NCBI GenBank assembly: GCA_015494735.1
Contig: WGAQ01000035.1
Location: 1-25,261 of the forward strand
Source of the DNA: Caldifarciminota bacterium
GTDB lineage: Bacteria; Hydrothermota; Hydrothermia; LBFQ01; DSFT01
Direction: 5' to 3'
Length of the DNA stretch: 25,261 nucleotides
Positions 1 to 8,200 of this stretch are shown here, one piece after another. The position numbers and the translations under genes were made by a program. Every line of letters starts with the position of its first letter. The stretch's first letter is position 1. The notes under the pieces were generated by a model. That model made no database searches. It saw only the letters and a program-made list of their open reading frames with translations, and was not told where the DNA came from.

Positions 1-402
1 ATATACATGCCGGATTTGAAGTATGGGGACTCGAAAACTGCGGAGAAGTATTCCGGCGTGAAGAATTACTGGGAGGTGGCAACCCGCGCCATAAAGGAGA
101 TGCATCGTCAGGTGGGGGATTTGATTATAGGTCCCGATGGTCTGGCCCGCCGGGGCCTGCTCATAAGGCATCTAATCCTTCCCAACGGCATCGCCAATTC
201 GAAGAGGGTTCTGGAGTTCATAGCGAGGGAGATTTCCGTCCACTCATGGGTCAATATCATGGACCAGTATTACCCTGCCTATAGGGCACTCCAGTATCCG
301 GAGCTTTCGAGAAGGATTACATTTAGAGAGTACCGGGAGGTGGTGGATTATGCCCGCAGTCTCGGGCTCCACAGGGGGATACCCTTCGAATACATGGACT
401 GA
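1..402 (+). CDS. PflX-like radical SAM protein, C-terminal part (5' end outside window)
   Basis: The reading frame is open from base 1, so the start lies upstream. The visible 133 residues resemble the C-terminal third of the COG1313 family (PflX-like homologues of pyruvate formate-lyase activase). The recognisable blocks are DLKYGDS followed by a K(Y)SGV stretch, RGLLIRHLILPNG, VNIMDQYYPAY and YPELSRRIT near the end. In this family the SAM-binding CxxxCxxC cluster is N-terminal and so is not visible here. The family is predicted to generate a glycyl or other radical on a partner protein, but its substrate is generally unknown. The gene ends 8 nt before the end of the convergent IPCT/DIPPS gene, with no evident terminator between them. 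Family assignment is fairly secure; function is not. Confidence 0.85.
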   Translation: MYMPDLKYGDSKTAEKYSGVKNYWEVATRAIKEMHRQVGDLIIGPDGLARRGLLIRHLILPNGIANSKRVLEFIAREISVHSWVNIMDQYYPAYRALQYPELSRRITFREYREVVDYARSLGLHRGIPFEYMD

Positions 403-410
403 GGGGGGTT

Positions 411-1700
411 CTAATCCGGTTTCCGGGCCCATTTCATCATCCATGCGAAGTTCCATGTGCTCTTCAGGATGGTGAGCAGGCCGATGGCCACGAATGTCTG
501 GGGAATCATTCCTGCAAGGACCATGAGCATAATGAGGAAGATTCTTTCATCCCTCCTTCCGGGCATCCAGCGGAGATAGGGTATGACCTGATAGGGGTCC
601 CTGCAGAAGGCCCCCCGGAACCTTTCGGACACATAACTGACCATAACGGTTCCAAATACAGCCGCCATAATCCAGGGCAGAAGTCCCACTCCGGGTTTCA
701 GATGGAATGCCAGGGCCAGCAGGAAGGAGAAGTCCACCACCCTGTCCAGTATGGAATCCATCCATCCCCCCACGCGGCTCTCCATGAGTCGAACCCTCGC
801 TATTTCCCCATCCACACCGTCCAGTATGGAGTGGAACTGGTACAGAAGGGCTCCGGAGGGTGGATGCAGCAGGGTGATGATGGAAGATAGGATTCCGATG
901 GCGAATGACAGTATAGATGCCGTATTGGGGGTCAGGTGCTCCACCGTGGCGAATGTAATCAATCGGGAGATGGGTCTGTTTATGCTACGGGATATCCATC
1001 CATCCCCCTTTCCCTTTGTGGCATCCCTTATGAGCATCCAGGTGGCTTTCCGGATGTCCCCTTTCGTATCCACATCCATCCATGCCTCCCCGCTCACCCG
1101 GATGCATTCCGGTTTCAGCTCCTCGATAACCCTTGACAGGGGAAGGACCCCTTCGGACAGAAGGGAGGCGGTTATATCGAATACTCCATCGTCCAGGAAG
1201 AAGAAGCCCGTATCCACGGCATCGTAATCATCCAAATTCTTCGCCACCTTCGATATCCTGCCACCGGAGCACTTGACCCGGGTCGCCTCTTCCAGGTCTA
1301 TGTGAAGGGGATGCTCATCTATCACGGCGGAGGGTGAGCCCCTGTGGAGGCGGAATGCTCTGTCCACGAATTTTCTTGAATAGACGTGGTCCGCCATGGT
1401 GAGGACGAATGGCCCTTCGAGGTGGGAGCGGACGAGGTGCAGGGAGTATCCATTCTCCCTTTCGGGGGCGTCGTTCATCACCAGCTTCCACTCTATCTCA
1501 TCTCCGAATGCTTCCTCCATGAATTGCCGATATGCCCTTTCGTTCCACCGGTTGACCACCAGCACGAATTCCCGGATGCCCTGCTCCCTCAAGAGGTGGA
1601 TGCTCCTGTAAAGGATTTCCCTTCCTCCGACCCTTACGAGCCCCTTGGGCAATCCTCCCATGCGTCTGGCCAGACCGGAGGCCAGGATTACTGCTTTCAC
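411..1700 (-). CDS. Bifunctional CTP:inositol-1-phosphate cytidylyltransferase / di-myo-inositol-phosphate-phosphate synthase
   Basis: This 429-residue protein fuses two domains. Residues 1-225 are a sugar-nucleotidyltransferase fold, with the N-terminal signature ILASGLARRMGGLPKGL (residues 5-21) and metal-site Asp candidates at D104 and D209/D211. Residues about 240-429 are a membrane CDP-alcohol phosphatidyltransferase with D294, D297-G298, A301-R302, G311, D315 and D319, the full DxxDGxxAR..GxxxDxxxD motif, and several hydrophobic segments. This architecture is known from Archaeoglobus and Thermotoga. The first domain makes CDP-inositol and the second condenses it with inositol-1-phosphate, giving the precursor of the thermoprotectant di-myo-inositol phosphate. 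The start is GTG, preceded by TTAAAATTTCCCC with no Shine-Dalgarno site. The TAA stop of the THEP1 gene lies inside that element. No inositol-1-phosphate synthase gene is adjacent. Confidence 0.9.
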   Translation of the reverse strand: MKAVILASGLARRMGGLPKGLVRVGGREILYRSIHLLREQGIREFVLVVNRWNERAYRQFMEEAFGDEIEWKLVMNDAPERENGYSLHLVRSHLEGPFVLTMADHVYSRKFVDRAFRLHRGSPSAVIDEHPLHIDLEEATRVKCSGGRISKVAKNLDDYDAVDTGFFFLDDGVFDITASLLSEGVLPLSRVIEELKPECIRVSGEAWMDVDTKGDIRKATWMLIRDATKGKGDGWISRSINRPISRLITFATVEHLTPNTASILSFAIGILSSIITLLHPPSGALLYQFHSILDGVDGEIARVRLMESRVGGWMDSILDRVVDFSFLLALAFHLKPGVGLLPWIMAAVFGTVMVSYVSERFRGAFCRDPYQVIPYLRWMPGRRDERIFLIMLMVLAGMIPQTFVAIGLLTILKSTWNFAWMMKWARKPD

Positions 1701-1706
1701 GGGGAA

Positions 1707-1712
1707 ATTTTA
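1707..1712 (-). promoter_or_regulatory. TAAAAT -10-like element, 6 nt before the IPCT/DIPPS GTG start
   Basis: On the minus strand TAAAAT (within TTAAAATTTCCCC) ends 6 nt before the GTG, which places a predicted transcript start on the start codon. The first three bases are the TAA stop of the upstream THEP1 gene. No convincing -35 was found. Confidence 0.5.
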
Positions 1713-2225
1713 ACCTTCGATGTGAAATCTGCGGGCGATTTCCTCCGGAAGGCTGTTTCTGTTCTTCACGGTGACCTCTAACGGGGGGAATTCCCTCCTG
1801 ATTCTGGAGACCAGCGGATGGACATCCCTTATGGGAATGGTGGCCAGGACCCGGACGTCCGAATCGAGCATCCTCCTCACCCAGTTCTCGAATTTTCGGG
1901 ATAGGAGCTCCATCTTTCCGATTTCATCCACCAGGATGATTCTGTCCCTTCTGCGCAGGGCGGTCTCGAGCAGGGGCAGGACCACATCCTCGAATCCCCT
2001 GACGTTCACCCCGTACTTCCCCACGCGATGCGGACTTTCGATTTCCACATGGGCAAGAGGGGCCCTGCGCCCCTCAGTGGTTACGATTTCGAAACCTGTC
2101 CTTCTGCCCTTCTCCCGGATTTCCTGCGTCCAGAATCCCGTGAACATTTCCGGTGCTTTCGAATACACCTTCCTGACCACGGTGGTCTTCCCGATTCCCG
2201 GTATCCCTGTCAGGAAGATTTTCAT
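1710..2225 (-). CDS. THEP1-family nucleoside-triphosphatase (P-loop NTPase)
   Basis: The protein is 171 residues long, the usual size for THEP1 (DUF265, COG1618), first characterised in Aquifex aeolicus. The Walker A loop is GIPGIGKTT (residues 7-15) and the Walker B stretch is IILVDEIGKMEL (residues 96-107), the family's typical VDEIGKME. These enzymes hydrolyse ATP and GTP slowly; their physiological partner is unknown. The frame stays open far upstream, but the start chosen is the ATG at 2225, where family homology begins and which overlaps the stop of the upstream gene as ATGA. That overlap implies translational coupling. The gene sits between a secreted protein and a compatible-solute synthase, and nothing obvious links the three functions. 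Confidence 0.93.
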   Translation of the reverse strand: MKIFLTGIPGIGKTTVVRKVYSKAPEMFTGFWTQEIREKGRRTGFEIVTTEGRRAPLAHVEIESPHRVGKYGVNVRGFEDVVLPLLETALRRRDRIILVDEIGKMELLSRKFENWVRRMLDSDVRVLATIPIRDVHPLVSRIRREFPPLEVTVKNRNSLPEEIARRFHIEG

Positions 2226-2950
2226 CTTATTTTCACGAATTTGAGGATTTCCTCTCCACCCTCGTACCTCACGATTACGAAGCCGCTCGAGGGAAGGACG
2301 AAGAGTCTGTGCCCGTTCACCTCTCCGCGGAAGATGGGAATCCTCTTCCCGCTCTTCGTGTAGAATTCCACGCTCACGCTGCGGGCTGTTCCATCTATTG
2401 CGATTCCCGAAGGGGTTGTCCTTGCGATTATCCCCGGAGATTCCGGAATTCCGATGGAGGGGGCACCTATGGTATCCACCCTGTAGAAGACTGTGTCTGC
2501 GGCATCGTATGCATTTCCATCTCCGTTGGCCGCATTCCCCACGGTGTACATGTAGAGGGGTCCCACGTCGGAGGAGGGGGCTGTCCAGGTGAACTGGAAG
2601 GCGAAACTGTCGGTGGCATAGGGGGCGGACTGATGCTCCACGTAGGCTCCATCCACGTAAACGTTGCTGCCGGTGGCGGTGAAGTACCCCTGCGCCAGGT
2701 TGTTGCTGTCCTGTATTATGGCCTGGAATCCAAATCTGGAACTGCCGGAGCGGTAAACGGTGACGGTTATGTTGTACGTGGTCCCGGGGGTATAACTGGA
2801 AGGGAGTCCGCTTATCACCAGTCTCGTGGTGGAATGAATCGCATAGCCCGGACCGTAGTGGCACTGGGAGCAATAGTTTCCGCCGGGGGGATTACCCGCA
2901 TACCCGTTGGGCGGATTGCTCGAATATGCAAACAAAATCAACAGCTCCAT
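2222..2950 (-). CDS. Secreted CxxCH-containing protein with type IX-like C-terminal sorting tail
   Basis: The 242-residue protein begins with a short hydrophobic stretch (LLILFAY, residues 3-9) that may be a minimal signal peptide, though it lacks a positive N-region. A CSQCH motif (C27, C30, H31) follows, flanked by Gly/Pro/Asn residues, then SGLPSSYTPGTTYNITVTV and a FTWTAPSSDVGPLYMYTVGNAANG block. This matches the extracellular beta-sandwich family often called choice-of-anchor V, whose members carry the same N-terminal CxxCH. The last ~75 residues end in SGFVIVRYEGGEEILKFVKIR-like beta strands, as in type IX secretion C-terminal sorting domains. Whether CxxCH binds heme covalently is unknown. 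The start is fixed by a strong GGAGGTGATTT Shine-Dalgarno site. It is first gene of the minus-strand operon. Confidence 0.75.
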   Translation of the reverse strand: MELLILFAYSSNPPNGYAGNPPGGNYCSQCHYGPGYAIHSTTRLVISGLPSSYTPGTTYNITVTVYRSGSSRFGFQAIIQDSNNLAQGYFTATGSNVYVDGAYVEHQSAPYATDSFAFQFTWTAPSSDVGPLYMYTVGNAANGDGNAYDAADTVFYRVDTIGAPSIGIPESPGIIARTTPSGIAIDGTARSVSVEFYTKSGKRIPIFRGEVNGHRLFVLPSSGFVIVRYEGGEEILKFVKIR

Positions 2951-2968
2951 AAATCACCTCCTTTTTTC

Positions 2969-3031
2969 CTATCGTTCATCCTCTCCACCCTGAAGGGCTC
3001 CAGCCGAAATCAACGGCAACAATCCATTCAT
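2969..3031 (-). other. Possible 20-codon leader ORF upstream of the CxxCH protein gene
   Basis: On the minus strand an ATG preceded by AGGTGAAAGGGAG opens a 20-codon frame ending in TAG, 18 nt before the CxxCH gene. Its N-terminal half is hydrophobic (MNGLLPLISAGALQ) and its C-terminus charged. It is in the same frame as the downstream gene, separated by TAG and TGA. It could be a leader peptide, a remnant of a longer signal sequence, or chance. Confidence 0.2.
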
Positions 3032-3051
3032 CTCCCTTTCACCTGACTTCA

Positions 3052-3057
3052 ATTTTA
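3052..3057 (-). promoter_or_regulatory. Possible -10 element for the minus-strand operon
   Basis: TAAAAT within TTTAAAATTG on the minus strand would start a transcript near 3045, giving a leader of roughly 95 nt before the ATG at 2950. The same core recurs at other starts in the window. No clear -35 is visible. Confidence 0.35.
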
Positions 3058-3133
3058 AACGGAGAGGATTCTGCCGAATTGGTGAGTTAGCATGTATAAA
3101 TTTTCGATAATTTTGTGAAAATGGCTTCACAGA

Positions 3134-3163
3134 TTGATTTTACGACCATGGACACTATAAAAT
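3134..3163 (+). promoter_or_regulatory. Sigma70-like promoter of the metal-efflux operon
   Basis: TTGATT (3134-3139) is followed after 16 bp by TATAAA (3156-3161), or after 18 bp by TAAAAT (3158-3163). The ATG at 3173 lies 9 nt beyond TAAAAT and has no Shine-Dalgarno site, so the mRNA would be leaderless or nearly so. Confidence 0.6.
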
Positions 3164-3172
3164 TACCGGACC

Positions 3173-4309
3173 ATGATGCTTCTCGCTGTGCTCGTATCGG
3201 GGTGGTCACTGGATTCGTTGATTGCAGCCGTTCATAGGACACCCGCCTTCGAATCCCTGCGCCTCAGGAGGTCTGCACTGCTCGAAAGGGCCTATCAGTA
3301 CGGCAGGATGGAAAATCCCGTTTTATCGATGGAGAGAGAGGAAGGGAATTTTGGCATCTTTCTGGAGCAGGAGTTGATGAATCCGGTTAAGTTGAAAAAC
3401 GAAAGGAAACTGTGGAAGGGTGAGTGGGAGCTCCTCGATGCCCGTATCAAATCCGACAGCTTTGCCCTCATCATCAGGGTTAAGGAACTATACTGGAAGG
3501 CCATTTACACGGAAGAACTTATGGAAATCACCAGGAGGACGATTTTCCGCCTCGATTCGATTAAGGGCATGGTGGAGAAGGGTTATCTGGAAGGCAGGTT
3601 CCCGCTGACGCATGTGCTGGCCATGGAATCCAGATTGAATCATTACGCATCCATGTTCGAGATGCTGAAGGAGCGGTACGATGGTTATATGGAGCACATA
3701 TCGATGCTTCTGGGTGTTCGGGTGGATGCGGTGGAGGGAAATCTGGAGGCTCCCACCATTCCCGACCTGAAATCCATTCCGGTGGATTCTGCGATTCCCG
3801 TCATGGTGGCAGGTGCATCCTCGCGTATCGCCCGTTATAGGGGGGAGATAGCGGGCAACAGTTTATGGAAGATTTCCATATATGCGGGGGTATGGAATGA
3901 CCCGTATTCGGGAAATAGATGGTATTCGACCGGGTTTTCCCTTCCCCTGCCCATATTCGACAATCTGAAGGGGGAGAGCATGTACTGGAGGGGGATGTCG
4001 GAGTCCTACAGGATGGACAGCATATTTGCGGTGCGCAGGGTGAAGGGTCTTCTTTATGAGTTCCGGTCCGGGGCCGATGCCCTTCTGTCCAAGCTGAAGA
4101 CGGTGGAGAAGTTGGAGATTCCCCTTGCCCGCAGGATGTATCAGGAATCACTGAGGAATTACATGAAGGGGGGCTCCACCTATCTGGAGGTTCTGGATGC
4201 CCTGGAGGTGCTCCACGGGAAGGAGGTGGAGAGGGCGGATTACATCATGGAACTCCTGGACATGTGCATGAAGCTGGAGGTTATCATAGGAAGGTGCATA
4301 AGGAGGTAA
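3173..4309 (+). CDS. TolC-family outer-membrane efflux channel
   Basis: This 378-residue protein has a short hydrophobic N-terminus (MMLLAVLVSGW) acting as a probable signal peptide. Long amphipathic helical stretches then alternate with short beta-like segments (GNFGIFLEQELMNP and WYSTGFSLPLPIFDN), the two-fold repeat pattern of TolC/CusC outer-membrane factors. The helix following the second barrel segment ends with a Y(L)EVLDALEVL block, close to the family's conserved YLEVLDAQ-type motif. It is slightly shorter than typical members (about 420 residues). The genes immediately downstream encode the adaptor and the pump, so it should be the outer-membrane exit duct of the tripartite system. 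It starts with ATGATG; I kept the first ATG, but the second is equally possible. Confidence 0.85.
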   Translation: MMLLAVLVSGWSLDSLIAAVHRTPAFESLRLRRSALLERAYQYGRMENPVLSMEREEGNFGIFLEQELMNPVKLKNERKLWKGEWELLDARIKSDSFALIIRVKELYWKAIYTEELMEITRRTIFRLDSIKGMVEKGYLEGRFPLTHVLAMESRLNHYASMFEMLKERYDGYMEHISMLLGVRVDAVEGNLEAPTIPDLKSIPVDSAIPVMVAGASSRIARYRGEIAGNSLWKISIYAGVWNDPYSGNRWYSTGFSLPLPIFDNLKGESMYWRGMSESYRMDSIFAVRRVKGLLYEFRSGADALLSKLKTVEKLEIPLARRMYQESLRNYMKGGSTYLEVLDALEVLHGKEVERADYIMELLDMCMKLEVIIGRCIRR

Positions 4310-4313
4310 TCCC

Positions 4314-5243
4314 ATGAAGTGGAGACCATTAATCGCTTTCTTTCTGTTTACGGCCTGCTCCTCCCCTGCGGACAGGATGGATGTCGGGGAGGAGGATGCC
4401 CACGGACACAGGGAAGGGGAGATTCATCTGAGGGAGGATATGGAGAGGACCCTCGGTCTGGAGACCCACGTGGTGGGTCCCGGTTATATAATCAGGAAGA
4501 GGAAATACCCCGCAGAGGTCATAAGGAGTTACGATGGTGTGGCCACCGTGAGGGCCAGGTTTTCTGGAATTGTAAAGGAAATTCCCGTTAATCCCGGAGA
4601 CAGGGTCAGGAAGGGACAGGTGGTTGCCCGGATAGAGAGCGATGAGAGCTTCACCACATACGATGTGAAGTCTCCCATATCGGGTGTGGTCTCCCGCATC
4701 ATGGTCACGGAGGGGGTGGTGGCGGGCAGGAGCGTTCCCCTCCTGGAGATTACGGACCCCTACAGGGTCTGGATTCGGGCCATGGTGTGGCCATCGGAGG
4801 TGGATTTCGTGAAGGAGGGGAAATCCGTGATATTCCACAGGCACTTCGGGGATGAGTACAGGGAGATTCCGGGGAGGATATTCTTCGTGGCTCCCTATCT
4901 GGACAGCGCCACCAGGATGATTCCGGTTCTGGCCCGGGTGGGAGACAGGAGGGGCCTGAGGCCCGGGATGTACGGGGATATGGTGGTGGTCGATTCCCAC
5001 AGGGTGAATCTCGCGATTCCTGTTTCTGCGGTCCACGTGGTGGAGGGGGATACTCTGGTGTTCGTGAAGAGGGGCCATGTGGCCAGGCCCGCCGGTGTTT
5101 CCCTGGGCATGTCCGATGGAAGTATGGTGGAAGTGCTGTCGGGACTCCGGAAGGGGGATACGGTATTCTCCGGTCATTCCTTTCTCCTGAGGGCAGAGAT
5201 GGAAAAGGAAATCTGGATGGGGGGTCACGGCCACGCCCACTGA
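4314..5243 (+). CDS. Periplasmic adaptor (membrane-fusion) lipoprotein of a heavy-metal RND efflux system
   Basis: The 309-residue protein has a lipoprotein signal peptide with lipobox LFTAC (lipidated C15). The lipoyl/barrel-sandwich halves are seen around ARFSGIVKEIPVNPGDRVRKGQVVARIES and KSPISGVVSRIMVTEGVVAG. Beta-barrel and membrane-proximal domains follow, ending in EVLSGLRKGDTVFSGHSFLL. This is the CzcB/CusB pattern. His-rich tails lie near the N-terminus (DAHGHREGEIH) and at the extreme C-terminus (GGHGHAH), which favours a transition-metal substrate. It would bridge the inner-membrane pump and the TolC-like channel. An AAGGAGG site overlaps the end of the upstream gene, leaving a 4-nt gap, and the pump gene follows after 11 nt. 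Confidence 0.88.
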   Translation: MKWRPLIAFFLFTACSSPADRMDVGEEDAHGHREGEIHLREDMERTLGLETHVVGPGYIIRKRKYPAEVIRSYDGVATVRARFSGIVKEIPVNPGDRVRKGQVVARIESDESFTTYDVKSPISGVVSRIMVTEGVVAGRSVPLLEITDPYRVWIRAMVWPSEVDFVKEGKSVIFHRHFGDEYREIPGRIFFVAPYLDSATRMIPVLARVGDRRGLRPGMYGDMVVVDSHRVNLAIPVSAVHVVEGDTLVFVKRGHVARPAGVSLGMSDGSMVEVLSGLRKGDTVFSGHSFLLRAEMEKEIWMGGHGHAH

Positions 5244-5254
5244 GGAGGAGAGCG

Positions 5255-8200
5255 ATGAAGGGATATATCAGATGGTTGCTCAGGAACAGGGTTTCCGTTG
5301 TGGTTGCCTTCCTGTCCATCGTGGCTTTCGGAATTTTCGTTTACAGGGAATTGCCACTGGATGCCATACCGGATGCTGCTCCCCCCATGGTTCAGGTGTT
5401 CACGGAATCTCCCGGACTATCCGCCCAGGAAGTGGAAAGATTCATCACCTACCCCCTGGAGATGTCCCTCATGGGCCTTCCGGGTGTGGAGAAGGTGAGG
5501 TCCGTATCCAACTTCGGCCTGTCCATGGTCACCCTCTACTTCAGGGATGGGACGGACATATACCGGGCCCGTCAGCTGGTGGGGGAGAGGTTGCAGGAGG
5601 TGAGGGAGGAGTTGCAGTTCGGCTCTCCGGAGATGGGGCCCATTTCCACCGCCACGGGATTGATTCTCTTCTACTATCTGGAAGACACTACCGGGAAGTA
5701 CTCCCTTCAGGAACTCAGGACCATTCAGGACTGGATGGTGAAGCCCCGTCTGATGAGTGTGGAAGGGGTGAACGAGGTGCTCAGCATCGGGGGATTCGTC
5801 AGGCAGTATCATGTCCTGCTGGATCCGTACCGCATGTACAACTACCGGGTGGGTCTGCTGGATGTGGTGGATGCCATTGAGAGGAACAATTCCACTGCCG
5901 GCGGCCAGTTCATAGTGGAAAATGGGCAGGAGGTGGTGGTCAGAAGCAGCGGAATGCTGGGAGGTATCCGGGATATAGGGGAGGTCTTCCTCAGGAATTA
6001 CGACGGTTTTCCGGTTCTGGTGAGGGATGTGGCCGCAGTGAAGGAGGGGGGAGAAATCCGGCGGGGCCTTCAGACCATGAATGGCGAGGGGGAAGTGGTG
6101 GCGGGGATGGTGATTAAACTCTTCGGGACCAACTCCTCCCGCGTCATATCCCGTGTGGAGGAGAAAATCCAGGAGATAAACAGCATACTGCCCGAAGGGG
6201 TCAGAATCGTGCCCTACTATCAGCAGAAGAGTCTCGTGGAGGCAGTCCTCCGCACGGTTCTGGGAGCCCTGCTCCTGGGTGTGGTGCTGATTATCGCTGT
6301 CCTCTTCCTCTTCCTGAGGGATCTGCGGAGTGGCCTCGTGGTGGTTCTTTCCCTGCCCTTTTCCCTTCTCGTGGCGGTAATACTTATGAAGTTCTACGGC
6401 ATATCTTTGAATCTCATGAGCGTGGGGGGTCTTGCCATAGCGCTGGGAATATTGGTGGATGCCACCATAGTGGTGGTGGAGAATATCCACTCCTACAGGG
6501 AAAGGCATCCCGGTTCCTCCATCATGGAAGCGGTGGTTAATGCGTCCTCCATGGTGATGGGTCCGGTGATGCTGGCCATCGTCATTACCCTCCTTGCATT
6601 CGTTCCCCTTCTTTTCCTGGAGGGGGTGGAGGGAAGGATGTTCAGACCCCTGCTGTACTCCATGCTCTTTGCCATCGCAGGCTCCATGCTCTATGCATTC
6701 GCCATATCCCCCGTGGTGGGTTCCTTTCTAATGAATCGTGCCCCCGTTTCCCCGGGGAAACTGCAGTGGATGGCAAATCTCTACAGGTTGTATGGAAAAC
6801 TGTTCCGAACTGTGGTCAGCAGGGGGAGCATCGTACTCATCCTCTACGGAATCCTCGCAGGTCTTTCCTTCTTCCTCTTCAGGAGCGTGGGGACGGAATT
6901 CATTCCCGGTTTGAGGGAGGGGACTCTGGTGGTGCGGGCATCGCTTCACCCCGCAGTGTCTCTAAATGAGGCCAGGAGGGTGGCCCTCATAGTGGAAAGA
7001 CTCATAATGGAGGTGGATGGTGTCAGGGAGGTCACATCCAGAATCGGAAGGGGAGAGGTGGGGGCCCACACCGATCCCATAAGCAGCATAGAAACCTTCG
7101 TTATACTGGAAGACGGGGTGAAGCAGGAGAGGGTGGAGGAAGAAATAAGGGAGCGTCTCGAAGGGTTTCCGGGGGTAATCTTCAACTTCACCCAGCCCAT
7201 CAAGATGGCAACGGATGAACTCCTCGAAGGTGTAAGGGGGGATGTGGTCGTAAAGGTCTTCGGGGAGAACCTCGATACGCTGCAGATAATTGCGGATCGG
7301 ATAGCTGGAATGGTGAGGGATATAGATGGAGTCGTGGATGTGAGGGCGGAGCGCCTCCTGGGGACTCCGCAGATTCTGATATCCATAGACAGGGAGCGGG
7401 CGGCCCGATACGGGCTCGATGTGGACGATGTGAACGAGGTGGTGAGATTCGGCATCGGTGGAGATGTGGTGGGCAGCGTGTACGAGGGGGTAAGGAAGGT
7501 GGATATATTCCTGCGTCTGAAGGATGAGTACAGGAACAATCCCGAAGCGATACGGCGAATTCCGGTGTACTCACACGGCGGGGCAATCGTTCCACTGGGG
7601 GAGATAGCACGTATAGATAGGACCATCGCACCCCGCCAGATTGTGAGGGAGAACTTCCAGAGATTTTCCGTGGTCTCCTTCAACGTGAGGGGCAGGGATG
7701 TGGGGAGTGTGGTGGAGGATGTGGAGAAAGTTCTTCGAAGTGGACTGGATTTACCCGCCGGATACTCCATAGACATAGGGGGTCAATATGAGCTGCAGAG
7801 GAAGGCAGCCCGGAGATTCGCCATAATAGTTCCCATCGTCCTTTTCCTGATTATGTTTCTCCTCATCTCCCACCTCAGGAGCTTCTCAATGGCTCTTTCC
7901 ATAATGCTTTCCCTGCCTGTGGCCATTTCCGGTGGAGCGATTGCCCTCTACCTGACGGGAACCAGTTTTTCCGTTCCGGCGAGCATTGGATTCATTGCCC
8001 TTCTGGGAATCGCATCCGAGGTTTCCATAGTTCTCATGAGTTTTGCCAGGAATTTGCTTAAGAGGTACCCTGTGGAAAGGGCCATGAGGAGGGCGGTGGC
8101 CATGCGCTGGAGAGCTGTATCCATGACCGTTCTCACGACTGGTTTTGGACTCCTGCCCCTGGTGTTCTCCACGGGGGCGGGAAGCGAGGTCCAGAGGCCC

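Noticed and set aside
1710..2873. 387-codon frame as one long protein ending in the THEP1 domain
   Set aside because: The N-terminal 216 codons are an out-of-frame shadow of the CxxCH gene; THEP1 homology starts at the ATG at 2225.
5417..6508. Long minus-strand frame (363 codons), and similar long frames opposite dnaE and ileS
   Set aside because: They are antisense shadows of strongly recognised genes, His/Pro/Leu-rich and without family resemblance.
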